From NCBI RefSeq assembly GCF_003065605.1, contig NZ_CP026952.1, forward strand, positions 1,488,001-1,552,000: a DNA stretch of 64,000 bases, written 5' to 3'. Source of the stretch: Aeromicrobium chenweiae (GTDB lineage: Bacteria > Actinomycetota > Actinomycetes > Propionibacteriales > Nocardioidaceae). The notes under the pieces were generated by a model. The model saw nothing but the letters and a program-made list of their open reading frames with translations. It was not told the DNA's origin and did not search any database. Positions 57,462 through 64,000 of this stretch are shown here, piece after piece (positions within the stretch are counted from its first letter, which is position 1; every line of letters starts with the position of its first letter). The position numbers and the translations under genes are program-made.

Positions 57462-57497
57462 GTGTGCGACTCCCATTCAGTTGCTTGTACATACCAG

Positions 57498-57523
57498 AAC
57501 GCGTTCAACCCCGTAAGGATTCC
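57498..57523 (-). promoter_or_regulatory. Candidate SigH/SigR/SigE-type promoter of sigB
   Basis: On the minus strand GGAAT (57523-57519) is followed by exactly 18 nt and GTT (57500-57498). This matches the GGAAT-N18-GTT pattern of redox/heat ECF sigma factors in actinobacteria. The predicted start near 57490 leaves a 29-nt leader carrying the GGGAG site. Confidence 0.55.
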
Positions 57524-57588
57524 GCTCTCAGTCAAGTCTTAGGGACACCGTGCTATACGCCACGTCGACGACCGACGCGGCGTTGAGC

Positions 57589-57628
57589 CTGAGGGTTTGC
57601 GGTACCGGGAGCTACCGGAAACCCTCAG
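57589..57628 (-). terminator. Terminator after oligopeptidase B
   Basis: CTGAGGGTTT and AAACCCTCAG enclose a further CGGTA/TACCG pairing, giving a stem of about 15 bp with an 8-nt loop, 12 nt past the stop on the minus strand. Confidence 0.75.
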
Positions 57629-57640
57629 CGTCGGTCGTGG

Positions 57641-59782
57641 TCAGCGAGACCGGGCCTGCGTCGCGACGTCGATGATCCACGCGAGCTCCCACGCCCGTTC
57701 CTTCCACGACGCGTAGCGGCCGCTGACGCCGCCGTGCCCCGCGTGCATCTCGGTCTTGAGCAGGATCGGCGCGTCGCCGGTCGCCGTCGCCCGCAGGCGG
57801 GCCACCCACTTGGCCGGCTCGACGTACATCACCCGGGTGTCGTGCAGGCTCGTGACCGCGAGGATCGCGGGGTAGTCGTGGGCACCGACGTTCTCGTAGG
57901 GCGTGTACGACTTCATGTACGCGTAGACCTCGGGATCGTCCAGCGGGTTGCCCCACTCGTCCCACTCGATGACCGTCAACGGCAACGACGGGTCGAGGAT
58001 CGTCGTCAGCGCGTCGACGAACGGCACCGCGGCGACGATGCCGGCGAATGCGTCCGGCGCCAGGTTGGCGACCGCGCCCATCAGCAGGCCGCCGGCGCTG
58101 CCGCCCTCGGCGACGAGGCGGTCCGCCGACGTCCAGCCCTCCTCGACGAGGTGACGTGCGCTGGCGATGAAGTCGGTGAACGTGTTGCGCTTGTGCAGCT
58201 GCTTGCCGTCGTCGTACCAGTGACGGCCCAGCTCGCCGCCACCTCGCACGTGGGCGATCGCGAACACGAAGCCACGATCGAGCAGCGAGAGCCGCATGAC
58301 GGAGAAGCCCGGGTCCATGCTGGCCTCGTACGAGCCGTAGCCGTAGATGAGCGCCGGCGCGGTGCCGTCGCGGGGCGTGTCCTTGCGGCAGACGATCGAG
58401 ACGGGCACGAGCGTGCCGTCGTCGGCCGTCGCCCAGCTGCGGTGCTGCTCGTAGTCGTCGGGGTCGTAGCCGCCGAGGACCGGCGCCTGCTTGCGCAGGA
58501 TCAGCTCCCGCGTCTCGGGGTCGTAGTCGTAGACGGACGAGGGGGTGACGAACGAGCCGACGCCGACGCGGATCAACGGCGGGTCCCACTCGGCGTTGGA
58601 GCCGACGCCGCTGGTGAACAGCTCCTCGCCGAAGTCGATCTCGGACAGCTCGCCGAGCCCGTTCGGTCCGATCGGGATGATGCCGACGCGCGCCAGGGCG
58701 TCCCGCCTGAACGACACGACCAGGTGGCGGGCGAACACGTCGATGTCCTCGAGCCGCACGGTGTCGCTGCCGGGGATCACCACGGTGCGGTCGGTCGGGT
58801 CGTCGACCGGGACGGTCACGAGCTCGAAGTTGAGCGCTCCCTCGTTGTGCAGGATGACGAAGCGGTCCTGGCCGTCGATGACGGCGTGCTCGAGCGAGTA
58901 CTCGACACCCTCCTGACGGGGGAGCACGACCCGGAACTCGCCCTCGGGGTCGTCGGCCTCGAGCACGCGGTACTCGCTCGTGATCTTCGAGCCGAGCCCG
59001 ATGACGAGGTAGCGCTCGGAGTGGGTGCGACCGACGCCGATGAAGTAGCGCTCGTCCGTCTCCTCCAGCACCAGGACGTCGTCGTTCGTGCTGCCGACCT
59101 GGTGGCGCCACACCCGGTAGGGGCGCCACGCCTCGTCGACCGTCGTGTAGAACAGGTGCGTCCCGCCGGCCGACCAGGTCGCTCCGCCGCTCGCGCCGGT
59201 GATCTCGTCGGGCAGGATGTCGCCGGTGCGCAGGTCCTTGATGCGGATCGTGTAGCGCTCGTCGCCCTGGGTGTCGACCGACCAGGCGAGGAAGTTCTCG
59301 TCGTCGCTGACGCTGAACGCGCCGAGGGAGAAGAACTCGTGGCCCTCGGCCTCCACGTTGGAGTCGAGCAGGATCTCCTCGCCGGGGATCGCGCTGCCGG
59401 CGTCGAGCACCGGGGGCGTCCAGTCGTCCGGGTCCTGCACCGCGCACCGGCAACGGACCGCGTACTGCTGGCCCTCGACGGTCCGGGCGTAGTACCACCA
59501 GGCGCCGTGACGGGTCGGGACCGACAGATCGGTCTCGAGGGTGCGTGCCTTGATCTCGTCGAAGATCTGCTGCCGCAGCGGCTCGAGGTGCGCGGTCGCG
59601 GCGTCGGTGTGGGCGTTCTCGGCCTCGAGGTACGCCAGCGTCGCCGGGTCCTCCTTGTCGCGCATCCACTCGTAGTCGTCGACGAAGTCGTCACCGTGGT
59701 GGGAGCGGGTGATGGGACGGCGTTCGGCGACGGGGGGTGCGGGAATGCTGGCAGCGGACTCGGGCGGGACGGACGAGGTCAT
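57641..59782 (-). CDS. ptrB: Oligopeptidase B-like S9 prolyl oligopeptidase
   Basis: 713 residues. The N-terminal seven-bladed propeller (about 70-420) begins SHHGDDFVDDYEWMRDKEDPATLAYLEAEN, a hallmark of oligopeptidase B. The C-terminal alpha/beta-hydrolase domain has nucleophile Ser562 in EGGSAGGLLMG, Asp648 in TSLHDTRVMY and His683 in MHAGHGG; the spacing (86 and 35) is that of the family. HVRGGGELGRHWYDDG is also diagnostic. Oligopeptidase B cuts short peptides after Arg or Lys. The ATG lies 6 nt after a TACGTT -10 and also overlaps the dinB stop as ATGA, so both leaderless and coupled expression are possible. Confidence 0.94.
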   Translation of the reverse strand: MTSSVPPESAASIPAPPVAERRPITRSHHGDDFVDDYEWMRDKEDPATLAYLEAENAHTDAATAHLEPLRQQIFDEIKARTLETDLSVPTRHGAWWYYARTVEGQQYAVRCRCAVQDPDDWTPPVLDAGSAIPGEEILLDSNVEAEGHEFFSLGAFSVSDDENFLAWSVDTQGDERYTIRIKDLRTGDILPDEITGASGGATWSAGGTHLFYTTVDEAWRPYRVWRHQVGSTNDDVLVLEETDERYFIGVGRTHSERYLVIGLGSKITSEYRVLEADDPEGEFRVVLPRQEGVEYSLEHAVIDGQDRFVILHNEGALNFELVTVPVDDPTDRTVVIPGSDTVRLEDIDVFARHLVVSFRRDALARVGIIPIGPNGLGELSEIDFGEELFTSGVGSNAEWDPPLIRVGVGSFVTPSSVYDYDPETRELILRKQAPVLGGYDPDDYEQHRSWATADDGTLVPVSIVCRKDTPRDGTAPALIYGYGSYEASMDPGFSVMRLSLLDRGFVFAIAHVRGGGELGRHWYDDGKQLHKRNTFTDFIASARHLVEEGWTSADRLVAEGGSAGGLLMGAVANLAPDAFAGIVAAVPFVDALTTILDPSLPLTVIEWDEWGNPLDDPEVYAYMKSYTPYENVGAHDYPAILAVTSLHDTRVMYVEPAKWVARLRATATGDAPILLKTEMHAGHGGVSGRYASWKERAWELAWIIDVATQARSR

Positions 59783-61086
59783 GCCTGAAACGTACCGCTG
59801 TGCCCCGCACCCAGCGCGGGGTCGTCGGCGCGGAACGTCCGCACGGGGCCCGGAGGGGTCCAGCGGGTCTCGAACCGCACCGTCACCCGGCCCAGTCCGG
59901 CGCCCCACACCCAGCCGTCCCCGTGGGCGGTGTGGTGCACGTCCATGCCGGGGTACCAGCGGGTGGGGCGCGACGGCTCCTCCGCGCCGGACTCCTCGTC
60001 GGCCTCCGGCTCGGGATCGTCCTCGGAGAACAGGTCGTCCTGCACCCAGTCGGCCAGTCCGCTGACGCCCACGCCCAGCAGGCGCAGCCCGTTGCTGATG
60101 TCCTCGCCGGCGAGCAGACCCCGCGCCGTGGTCGCCAGGACCCGGGCGTTGTCGGTGGGGTGGGCCAGCGTGGACGAGCGGGTGTGCGTCTCGAAGTCGT
60201 GGTGCCGCATCTTGAGGGTCACGGTGCGGCCGGACAGTCCGTTCTTCCGCAGCCGGGCCGAGACGCCGCGCGCCATCCGCTCGATGATCGTCTCGAGCTG
60301 CAGGCGGTCGGAGATGTCCTGCTCGAACGTGTCCTCCACGCTGACCGACTTGGCCTCGCGGGACGCGACGACGGGGCGGTCGTCGTCGGCGCGCGCGAGC
60401 CGGTGCAGCGACCGTCCGGAGGCCTGCCCGAGCAGGCGGACGAGCTCGTCCTCGCCGGGCGTGCGCAGGTCCTCCACGGTGAGGATGCCGACGCGGCGCA
60501 GACGCTCCGCCGTGGCGGGACCGACGCCGGGGATCGCGTTGACCTGCATGGGCCCCAGCACGTCGGACTCGGTGCCCGGCTCGACCACGAACACCCCGTT
60601 GGGCTTGTTGATCTCGCTGGCGATCTTGGCCATGAGCTTGGACGAGGCGACGCCCACCGACGCGGTCAGGCCGCCGGTGATCTCGGTGATGTCGGTGCGG
60701 ATCGTGTCGACGACCTGCTCGACGCGGTCGGGGTCGAAGTGCTCGCCGGCAGCCAGGTCGACGAACGCCTCGTCGAGCGACAACGGCTCGATCAGCTCGG
60801 ACTCCTCGCGCAGCCGGTCCATGACGAGCCGGCTGGCCTCGCGGTACGCGTCGAAGCGGCCGCCCAGGAAGGCGGCGTGGGGGCAGCGGGCCCGCGCCTC
60901 GGCGGTGCGCATCGCGGAGCGCACGCCGTGGACCCGGGCCTCGTAGGACGCCGTCGCGACGACACCGCGCGGGCCGATGCCGCCCACGATGACCGGTCGG
61001 CCACGCAACGAGGGTTTGTCACGCTGCTCCACCGAGGCGAAGAAGGCGTCGAGGTCCAGGTGCATGATCGACGCCGTGGACCGCAT
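59779..61086 (-). CDS. dinB: DNA polymerase IV (Y family)
   Basis: 435 residues. The catalytic palm has IMHLDLDAFFASVEQ (Asp-x-Asp) and EPLSLDEAFVDL (Asp-Glu). VATASYEARVHGVRSAM supplies the steric-gate Tyr region (ASYEAR), and helix-hairpin-helix and little-finger domains follow. The C-terminus carries an actinobacterial extension with an acidic linker (EDDPEPEADEESGAEEP) and WYPGMDVHHTAHGDGWVWGAG...VTVRFET, as in mycobacterial DinB1. No QLxLF clamp motif is obvious, although DDLFSED follows a hydrophobic patch and might serve. No LexA box was found upstream. The ATG at 61086 gives the standard N-terminus. Confidence 0.93.
   Translation of the reverse strand: MRSTASIMHLDLDAFFASVEQRDKPSLRGRPVIVGGIGPRGVVATASYEARVHGVRSAMRTAEARARCPHAAFLGGRFDAYREASRLVMDRLREESELIEPLSLDEAFVDLAAGEHFDPDRVEQVVDTIRTDITEITGGLTASVGVASSKLMAKIASEINKPNGVFVVEPGTESDVLGPMQVNAIPGVGPATAERLRRVGILTVEDLRTPGEDELVRLLGQASGRSLHRLARADDDRPVVASREAKSVSVEDTFEQDISDRLQLETIIERMARGVSARLRKNGLSGRTVTLKMRHHDFETHTRSSTLAHPTDNARVLATTARGLLAGEDISNGLRLLGVGVSGLADWVQDDLFSEDDPEPEADEESGAEEPSRPTRWYPGMDVHHTAHGDGWVWGAGLGRVTVRFETRWTPPGPVRTFRADDPALGAGHSGTFQA
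59789..59794 (-). promoter_or_regulatory. -10 of leaderless oligopeptidase B promoter
   Basis: TACGTT on the minus strand ends 6 nt before the ATG at 59782, inside the last codons of dinB. Confidence 0.4.
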
Positions 61087-61207
61087 GAGCACATTGTGTC
61101 CTGCGGCGCCGACCGACTTTGTGCACACCCTCGTCAGGTCCGGCGTCCCGTCCACAGGCTCGTCCCGGTGACTGTCGGGCAGGCCCGCGGGTCGCGAGCG
61201 TGGGGAC

Positions 61208-62191
61208 ATGACCTCCTCTCCTCCTTTGTTCACGGCCCACGACGTCCCCGATCTCATCAACGCCGTGCCGACGCTGTTCGGCTTCCGCGTCGAGGAGTCG
61301 CTCGTCGCGGTGGCCACCACCGGACCGCGCAGACGGTTCGGCTTCCGCCTCCGGATGGACGTGCCGCCGGCCGAGAAGGCCGCTGCGGTCGCCCGGAAGG
61401 TGGTGGCCCACCTCACCAATCACGGTGCCGAGGGGGCGATCGTCATCGCCCTCACCGAGCACCAGGAGGCTGCGCTGCTGGTCCTCGACGCGATCCATGA
61501 CCGGCTCGAGCAGACGCCCGGCATCGAGCTGATCGTGCGGGCCCGGGCCGACGGCGAGCGGTACTGGACCGACGAGCCGGGGTTCCCGCCCGTGGGCCTG
61601 CCGTACGAGACGTCGGACCACCACCTGTCGGTCGTGCAGGCCATCGCGGCCGGCCAGCAGATCCTGCCGAGCCGTCAGGCGCTGGTCGACCGGTTCAAGC
61701 CGGTGACGGGGGTGCGACGACGCTGGCTCGAGCACGCGGCGGCGACGGTTCTCGACGAGGTCGTCCCCGAGGTCGCCCGCACCGCCCCCGGCGAGCTCGC
61801 TGCGACCGGCATGGCGGTCGTCGCACCGATCCTCGACCAGGTCCGCGCCAGGGAGCAGGTCTCGGACGCCGACCTGCTGCGGCTCGCCGCGTGGGTGTCC
61901 ACCGTCTCGGTCCGCGACGAGGTCTGGGGGCTGATGACCCGCGCCAACGCCGAGGAGATGCTCGCGGCCCTCACCGTGGTGTCGTCGAGAGTGGTGCCTC
62001 CGTTCGAGCCCGCGGTGCTGAGCCTCGCGGCGTTCGCGGCGTGGCTCACCGGCGACGGGGCCCAGGCCCTCATCGCGGTCGAGCGGGCCCTGGAGGTCGA
62101 GCCCTGCTACTCGATGGCCGGGCTGATCCTCGAGATCCTGGAGCGCGGCATCTCGCCGGAGAGCTGGGAGGGTCTGCCCGCGGCATCGTGA
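61208..62191 (+). CDS. DUF4192 protein
   Basis: 327 residues. The N-terminus LFTAHDVPDLINAVPTLFGFRVEESLVAVA is the DUF4192 hallmark, a family widespread in actinobacteria and without known function. The middle has an alpha/beta segment, VIVIALTEHQEAALLVLDAI, and the C-terminal third is helical, ending in a TPR-like stretch (AAWLTGDGAQALIAVERALEVEPCYSMAGLILEILERG). No catalytic residues can be picked out. It is encoded between dinB and the GCS2-type ligase. Confidence 0.88.
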   Translation: MTSSPPLFTAHDVPDLINAVPTLFGFRVEESLVAVATTGPRRRFGFRLRMDVPPAEKAAAVARKVVAHLTNHGAEGAIVIALTEHQEAALLVLDAIHDRLEQTPGIELIVRARADGERYWTDEPGFPPVGLPYETSDHHLSVVQAIAAGQQILPSRQALVDRFKPVTGVRRRWLEHAAATVLDEVVPEVARTAPGELAATGMAVVAPILDQVRAREQVSDADLLRLAAWVSTVSVRDEVWGLMTRANAEEMLAALTVVSSRVVPPFEPAVLSLAAFAAWLTGDGAQALIAVERALEVEPCYSMAGLILEILERGISPESWEGLPAAS

Positions 62192-62222
62192 TCGACAGCG
62201 GGCCGTCGGCGTCCGATCGCTC

Positions 62223-62228
62223 TACGCT
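62223..62228 (+). promoter_or_regulatory. -10 of leaderless GCS2-family gene promoter
   Basis: TACGCT ends 6 nt before the ATG at 62235, with no Shine-Dalgarno. Confidence 0.5.
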
Positions 62229-62234
62229 GTCGGC

Positions 62235-63713
62235 ATGGGACAGGATGTCGAGGCACGCGAGTTCAGCCGCGAGGACCGTACGCTCTACCGCGCCAAGGTC
62301 CGCCGGTGCCTCGACGTGTTCGCCAGGATGCTGGGGGAGCGGGACTTCTCCTTCGAGCACCCGCACGTGGGGATCGAGATCGAGTTCAACCTGATCGACG
62401 CCGCGGGCGACCCGACACTGCGCAACCACGACGCCCTCGCCGCAATCGCGGACCCGGACTTCCAGACCGAGCTCGGCCTGTTCAACGTCGAGATCAACGT
62501 GGCACCCACCCGCATCGACGGGGCGGGCCTCGACGAGCTGGAGTCCACGCTGCGGGACGACCTCAACGCCGCGCAGGCCAAGGCGGCGACGGTCGACACC
62601 AACCTCATGATGATCGGCATCCTGCCGACCCTGCAGGAGGGCCACCTGAGCCGCGAGGCCATCTCGGCCAACCCCCGCTACCACCTGCTGTCGGACCAGA
62701 TCCTGTCCGCGAGGGGCGAGGACATCGAGATCGTCATCGACGGCGTCGACCGGCTGGCCACGACCGCCGACACGATCATCCCCGAGGCGGCGTGCACGAG
62801 CACCCAGCTGCACCTCCAGGTCGAGCCGGACGACTTCGCGCCGATGTGGAACGCCGCCCAGGCCATCGCCGGGGTGCAGGTCGCCGTCGGTGCGAACTCG
62901 CCGTTCCTGCTCGGCCAGCAGCTGTGGCACGAGACCCGCATCGCGCTGTTCGAGCAGGCCACCGACACGCGCAGCGAGGAGCTCAAGACCCAGGGCGTCC
63001 GCCCCCGGGTGTTCTTCGGTGAGCGCTGGATCACCTCGGTGTTCGACCTGTTCGAGGAGAACGTCCGCTACTTCCCGTCCCTGCTGCCGATCGTCGACGA
63101 GGAGGACCCGCTCGAGGAGCTCGAGGCCGGGCGGGTGCCCACCCTCTCTGAGCTCCGGCTGCACAACGGCACGGTCTACCGGTGGAACAGGCCCATCTAC
63201 GACGTCGCCAACGGTCGCCCGCACCTGCGCATCGAGAACCGGTTGCTGCCCGCCGGGCCGACCGTCGTCGACACGATGGCCAACGCTGCACTCTTCTACG
63301 GGCTCGTCACCGTCCTCGGCACGAGCGAGCGCCCGGTGTGGTCCCAGCTGTCCTTCCGTGCCGCCGAGGACAACTTCCACCAGGCGGCCCGGGCCGGCAT
63401 CGACGCGGACGTCTACTGGCCGGGGGTCGGGACCGTCGCCGTGCGCGAGCTCGTCCTGCGCCAGCTCCTGCCGCTCGCCCACGCCGGGCTCGAGCAGATG
63501 GGGGTCGACGCCGCGGTGGGGGACCGGCTGCTCGGGGTCATCGAGCAGCGGTGCATCACCGGCCGCAACGGCTCGACCTGGCTGATCGACGAGTTCCGCC
63601 ACCAGACCCGCAGCGGCCCCGATCGGGCCGCGGCGATGCGGGCCACGACCCTGGCGTACGAGCACCACATGCACGAGGGGCAGCCGGTCCACCTCTGGCC
63701 GACCCACGCCTGA
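62235..63713 (+). CDS. GCS2-family carboxylate-amine ligase
   Basis: 492 residues. HPHVGIEIEFNLID is the N-terminal Glu-rich metal and glutamate-binding strand of glutamate-cysteine ligase type 2. It is followed by LGLFNVEINVAPTRIDG, EAACTSTQLHLQVEPDDFA, VAVGANSPFLLG and RPHLRIENRLLPAGPTVVDTMANAALFYGLV, which complete the active-site barrel. Actinobacteria use mycothiol rather than glutathione, so the true product may not be gamma-glutamylcysteine; a gamma-glutamyl amide is equally possible. It has a leaderless-type promoter and appears monocistronic. Confidence 0.88.
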   Translation: MGQDVEAREFSREDRTLYRAKVRRCLDVFARMLGERDFSFEHPHVGIEIEFNLIDAAGDPTLRNHDALAAIADPDFQTELGLFNVEINVAPTRIDGAGLDELESTLRDDLNAAQAKAATVDTNLMMIGILPTLQEGHLSREAISANPRYHLLSDQILSARGEDIEIVIDGVDRLATTADTIIPEAACTSTQLHLQVEPDDFAPMWNAAQAIAGVQVAVGANSPFLLGQQLWHETRIALFEQATDTRSEELKTQGVRPRVFFGERWITSVFDLFEENVRYFPSLLPIVDEEDPLEELEAGRVPTLSELRLHNGTVYRWNRPIYDVANGRPHLRIENRLLPAGPTVVDTMANAALFYGLVTVLGTSERPVWSQLSFRAAEDNFHQAARAGIDADVYWPGVGTVAVRELVLRQLLPLAHAGLEQMGVDAAVGDRLLGVIEQRCITGRNGSTWLIDEFRHQTRSGPDRAAAMRATTLAYEHHMHEGQPVHLWPTHA

Positions 63714-63829
63714 CACGCCGCGCCTGAGAAGACCCTGAGATGGAAACCCTTGGCGGCCCATGTCACACTGGATCCAGAGGTTGACCACAGGCCTCTTTGT
63801 TGCGCCCATCTACCGTTTGTGAGGTTGAC

Positions 63830-64000
63830 GTGCCGGTGAATCCCGCTTCTGGATCTCGTCTCGGCGTCGTCAAGAAGCTCCTTCCGGGAGCCTCCGAGGA
63901 CGAACCTGGTCCGGCGACCGAGAAGAGTCCGGCTCCGGCCCAGAAGACCGCTGCCAAGAAGACCACATCCCCTGCGAAAACAGAAACGACCGTGACGAAG
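63830..64000 (+). CDS. Lys/Ala/Pro-rich N-terminus of an unidentified protein, cut by window edge
   Basis: 57 codons are visible from the GTG at 63830, with GAGG 5 nt upstream. The sequence begins MPVNPASGSRLGVVKKLLPG and then becomes a low-complexity mix of Lys, Ala, Pro and Thr (for example AQKTAAKKTTSPAKTE). Such N-termini occur on actinobacterial principal sigma factors and on nucleoid-associated proteins; the visible part cannot decide between these or others. Confidence 0.6.
   Translation, partial: MPVNPASGSRLGVVKKLLPGASEDEPGPATEKSPAPAQKTAAKKTTSPAKTETTVTK

Noticed and set aside
61087..61207. LexA (SOS) box upstream of dinB.
   Set aside because: No TCGAAC-N4-GTTCGA pattern was found in the 121-bp gap between dinB and the DUF4192 gene.

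Overview
The window is chromosomal DNA from a high-GC actinobacterium, most likely a member of the Nocardioidaceae (Nocardioides/Aeromicrobium-like; the genus is a guess). The indicators are strong G+C bias at third codon positions, many GTG starts, ATGA/GTGA-coupled operons, a PriA-type HisA, DUF1707 and HGxxPAAW proteins, an ANTAR response regulator of PdtaR type, and a separate HisI. No rRNA, IS element, prophage or CRISPR array was seen. No stretch longer than 300 bases lacks a gene; the longest gap is 47310-47536.

Layout. 1-7.9 kb: end of a DUF6454 gene, a DrrAB-type ABC exporter, a DUF1801 gene, dnaE with a complete PHP metal site, a membrane protein and a YbaK-type deacylase. 7.9-24.4 kb: a histidine/tryptophan supercluster, hisD-C-B-H, priA, hisF, hisI and trpC-B-A-lgt. 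Within it lie a heterodimeric ABC exporter (between hisF and hisI) and several small membrane proteins. trpE is absent from its usual place after hisI and trpF is absent, which fits the dual-function PriA. 24.4-34.3 kb: UbiA-family, VIT-family and universal stress proteins, glutamate synthase gltBD, pyruvate kinase and tRNA-Leu(CAA). 34.3-41.8 kb: ANTAR regulator and a branched-chain amino acid ABC transporter, with livK on + and livHMGF on -. Between these is an AbiEi-like/Vsr-like (DUF559) nuclease-fold gene flanked by two 21-bp repeat arrays in inverted orientation. 41.8-50.5 kb: DUF554, a GNAT protein, polA, a flippase, and a two-gene operon encoding a polytopic membrane protein and a secreted xxxLxxG heptad-repeat protein. 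50.5-64 kb: M18 aminopeptidase, rpsA, an acyl-CoA-synthetase-like gene, a secreted SH3-like protein, coaE, a SigB-like sigma factor, oligopeptidase B, dinB, DUF4192, a GCS2-family ligase, and the start of a Lys/Ala/Pro-rich protein cut by the window edge.

Expression logic. At least a dozen genes show a TANNNT -10 hexamer ending 6-7 nt before the start codon and no Shine-Dalgarno, the signature of leaderless mRNAs. Two divergent pairs (ybaK/hisD and hydrolase/priA) fit both such promoters into 34 and 44 bp. Inside operons, genes are mostly joined by 4-nt overlaps or close spacing with a Shine-Dalgarno.

The locus most likely to hold something new is 36.4-37.7 kb (nuclease-fold gene between mirrored repeat arrays). 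Next are the 47.5-50.5 kb heptad-repeat operon and a LivH permease carrying an extra N-terminal extracytoplasmic domain. All functional assignments come from reading motifs and context; no database search was run.
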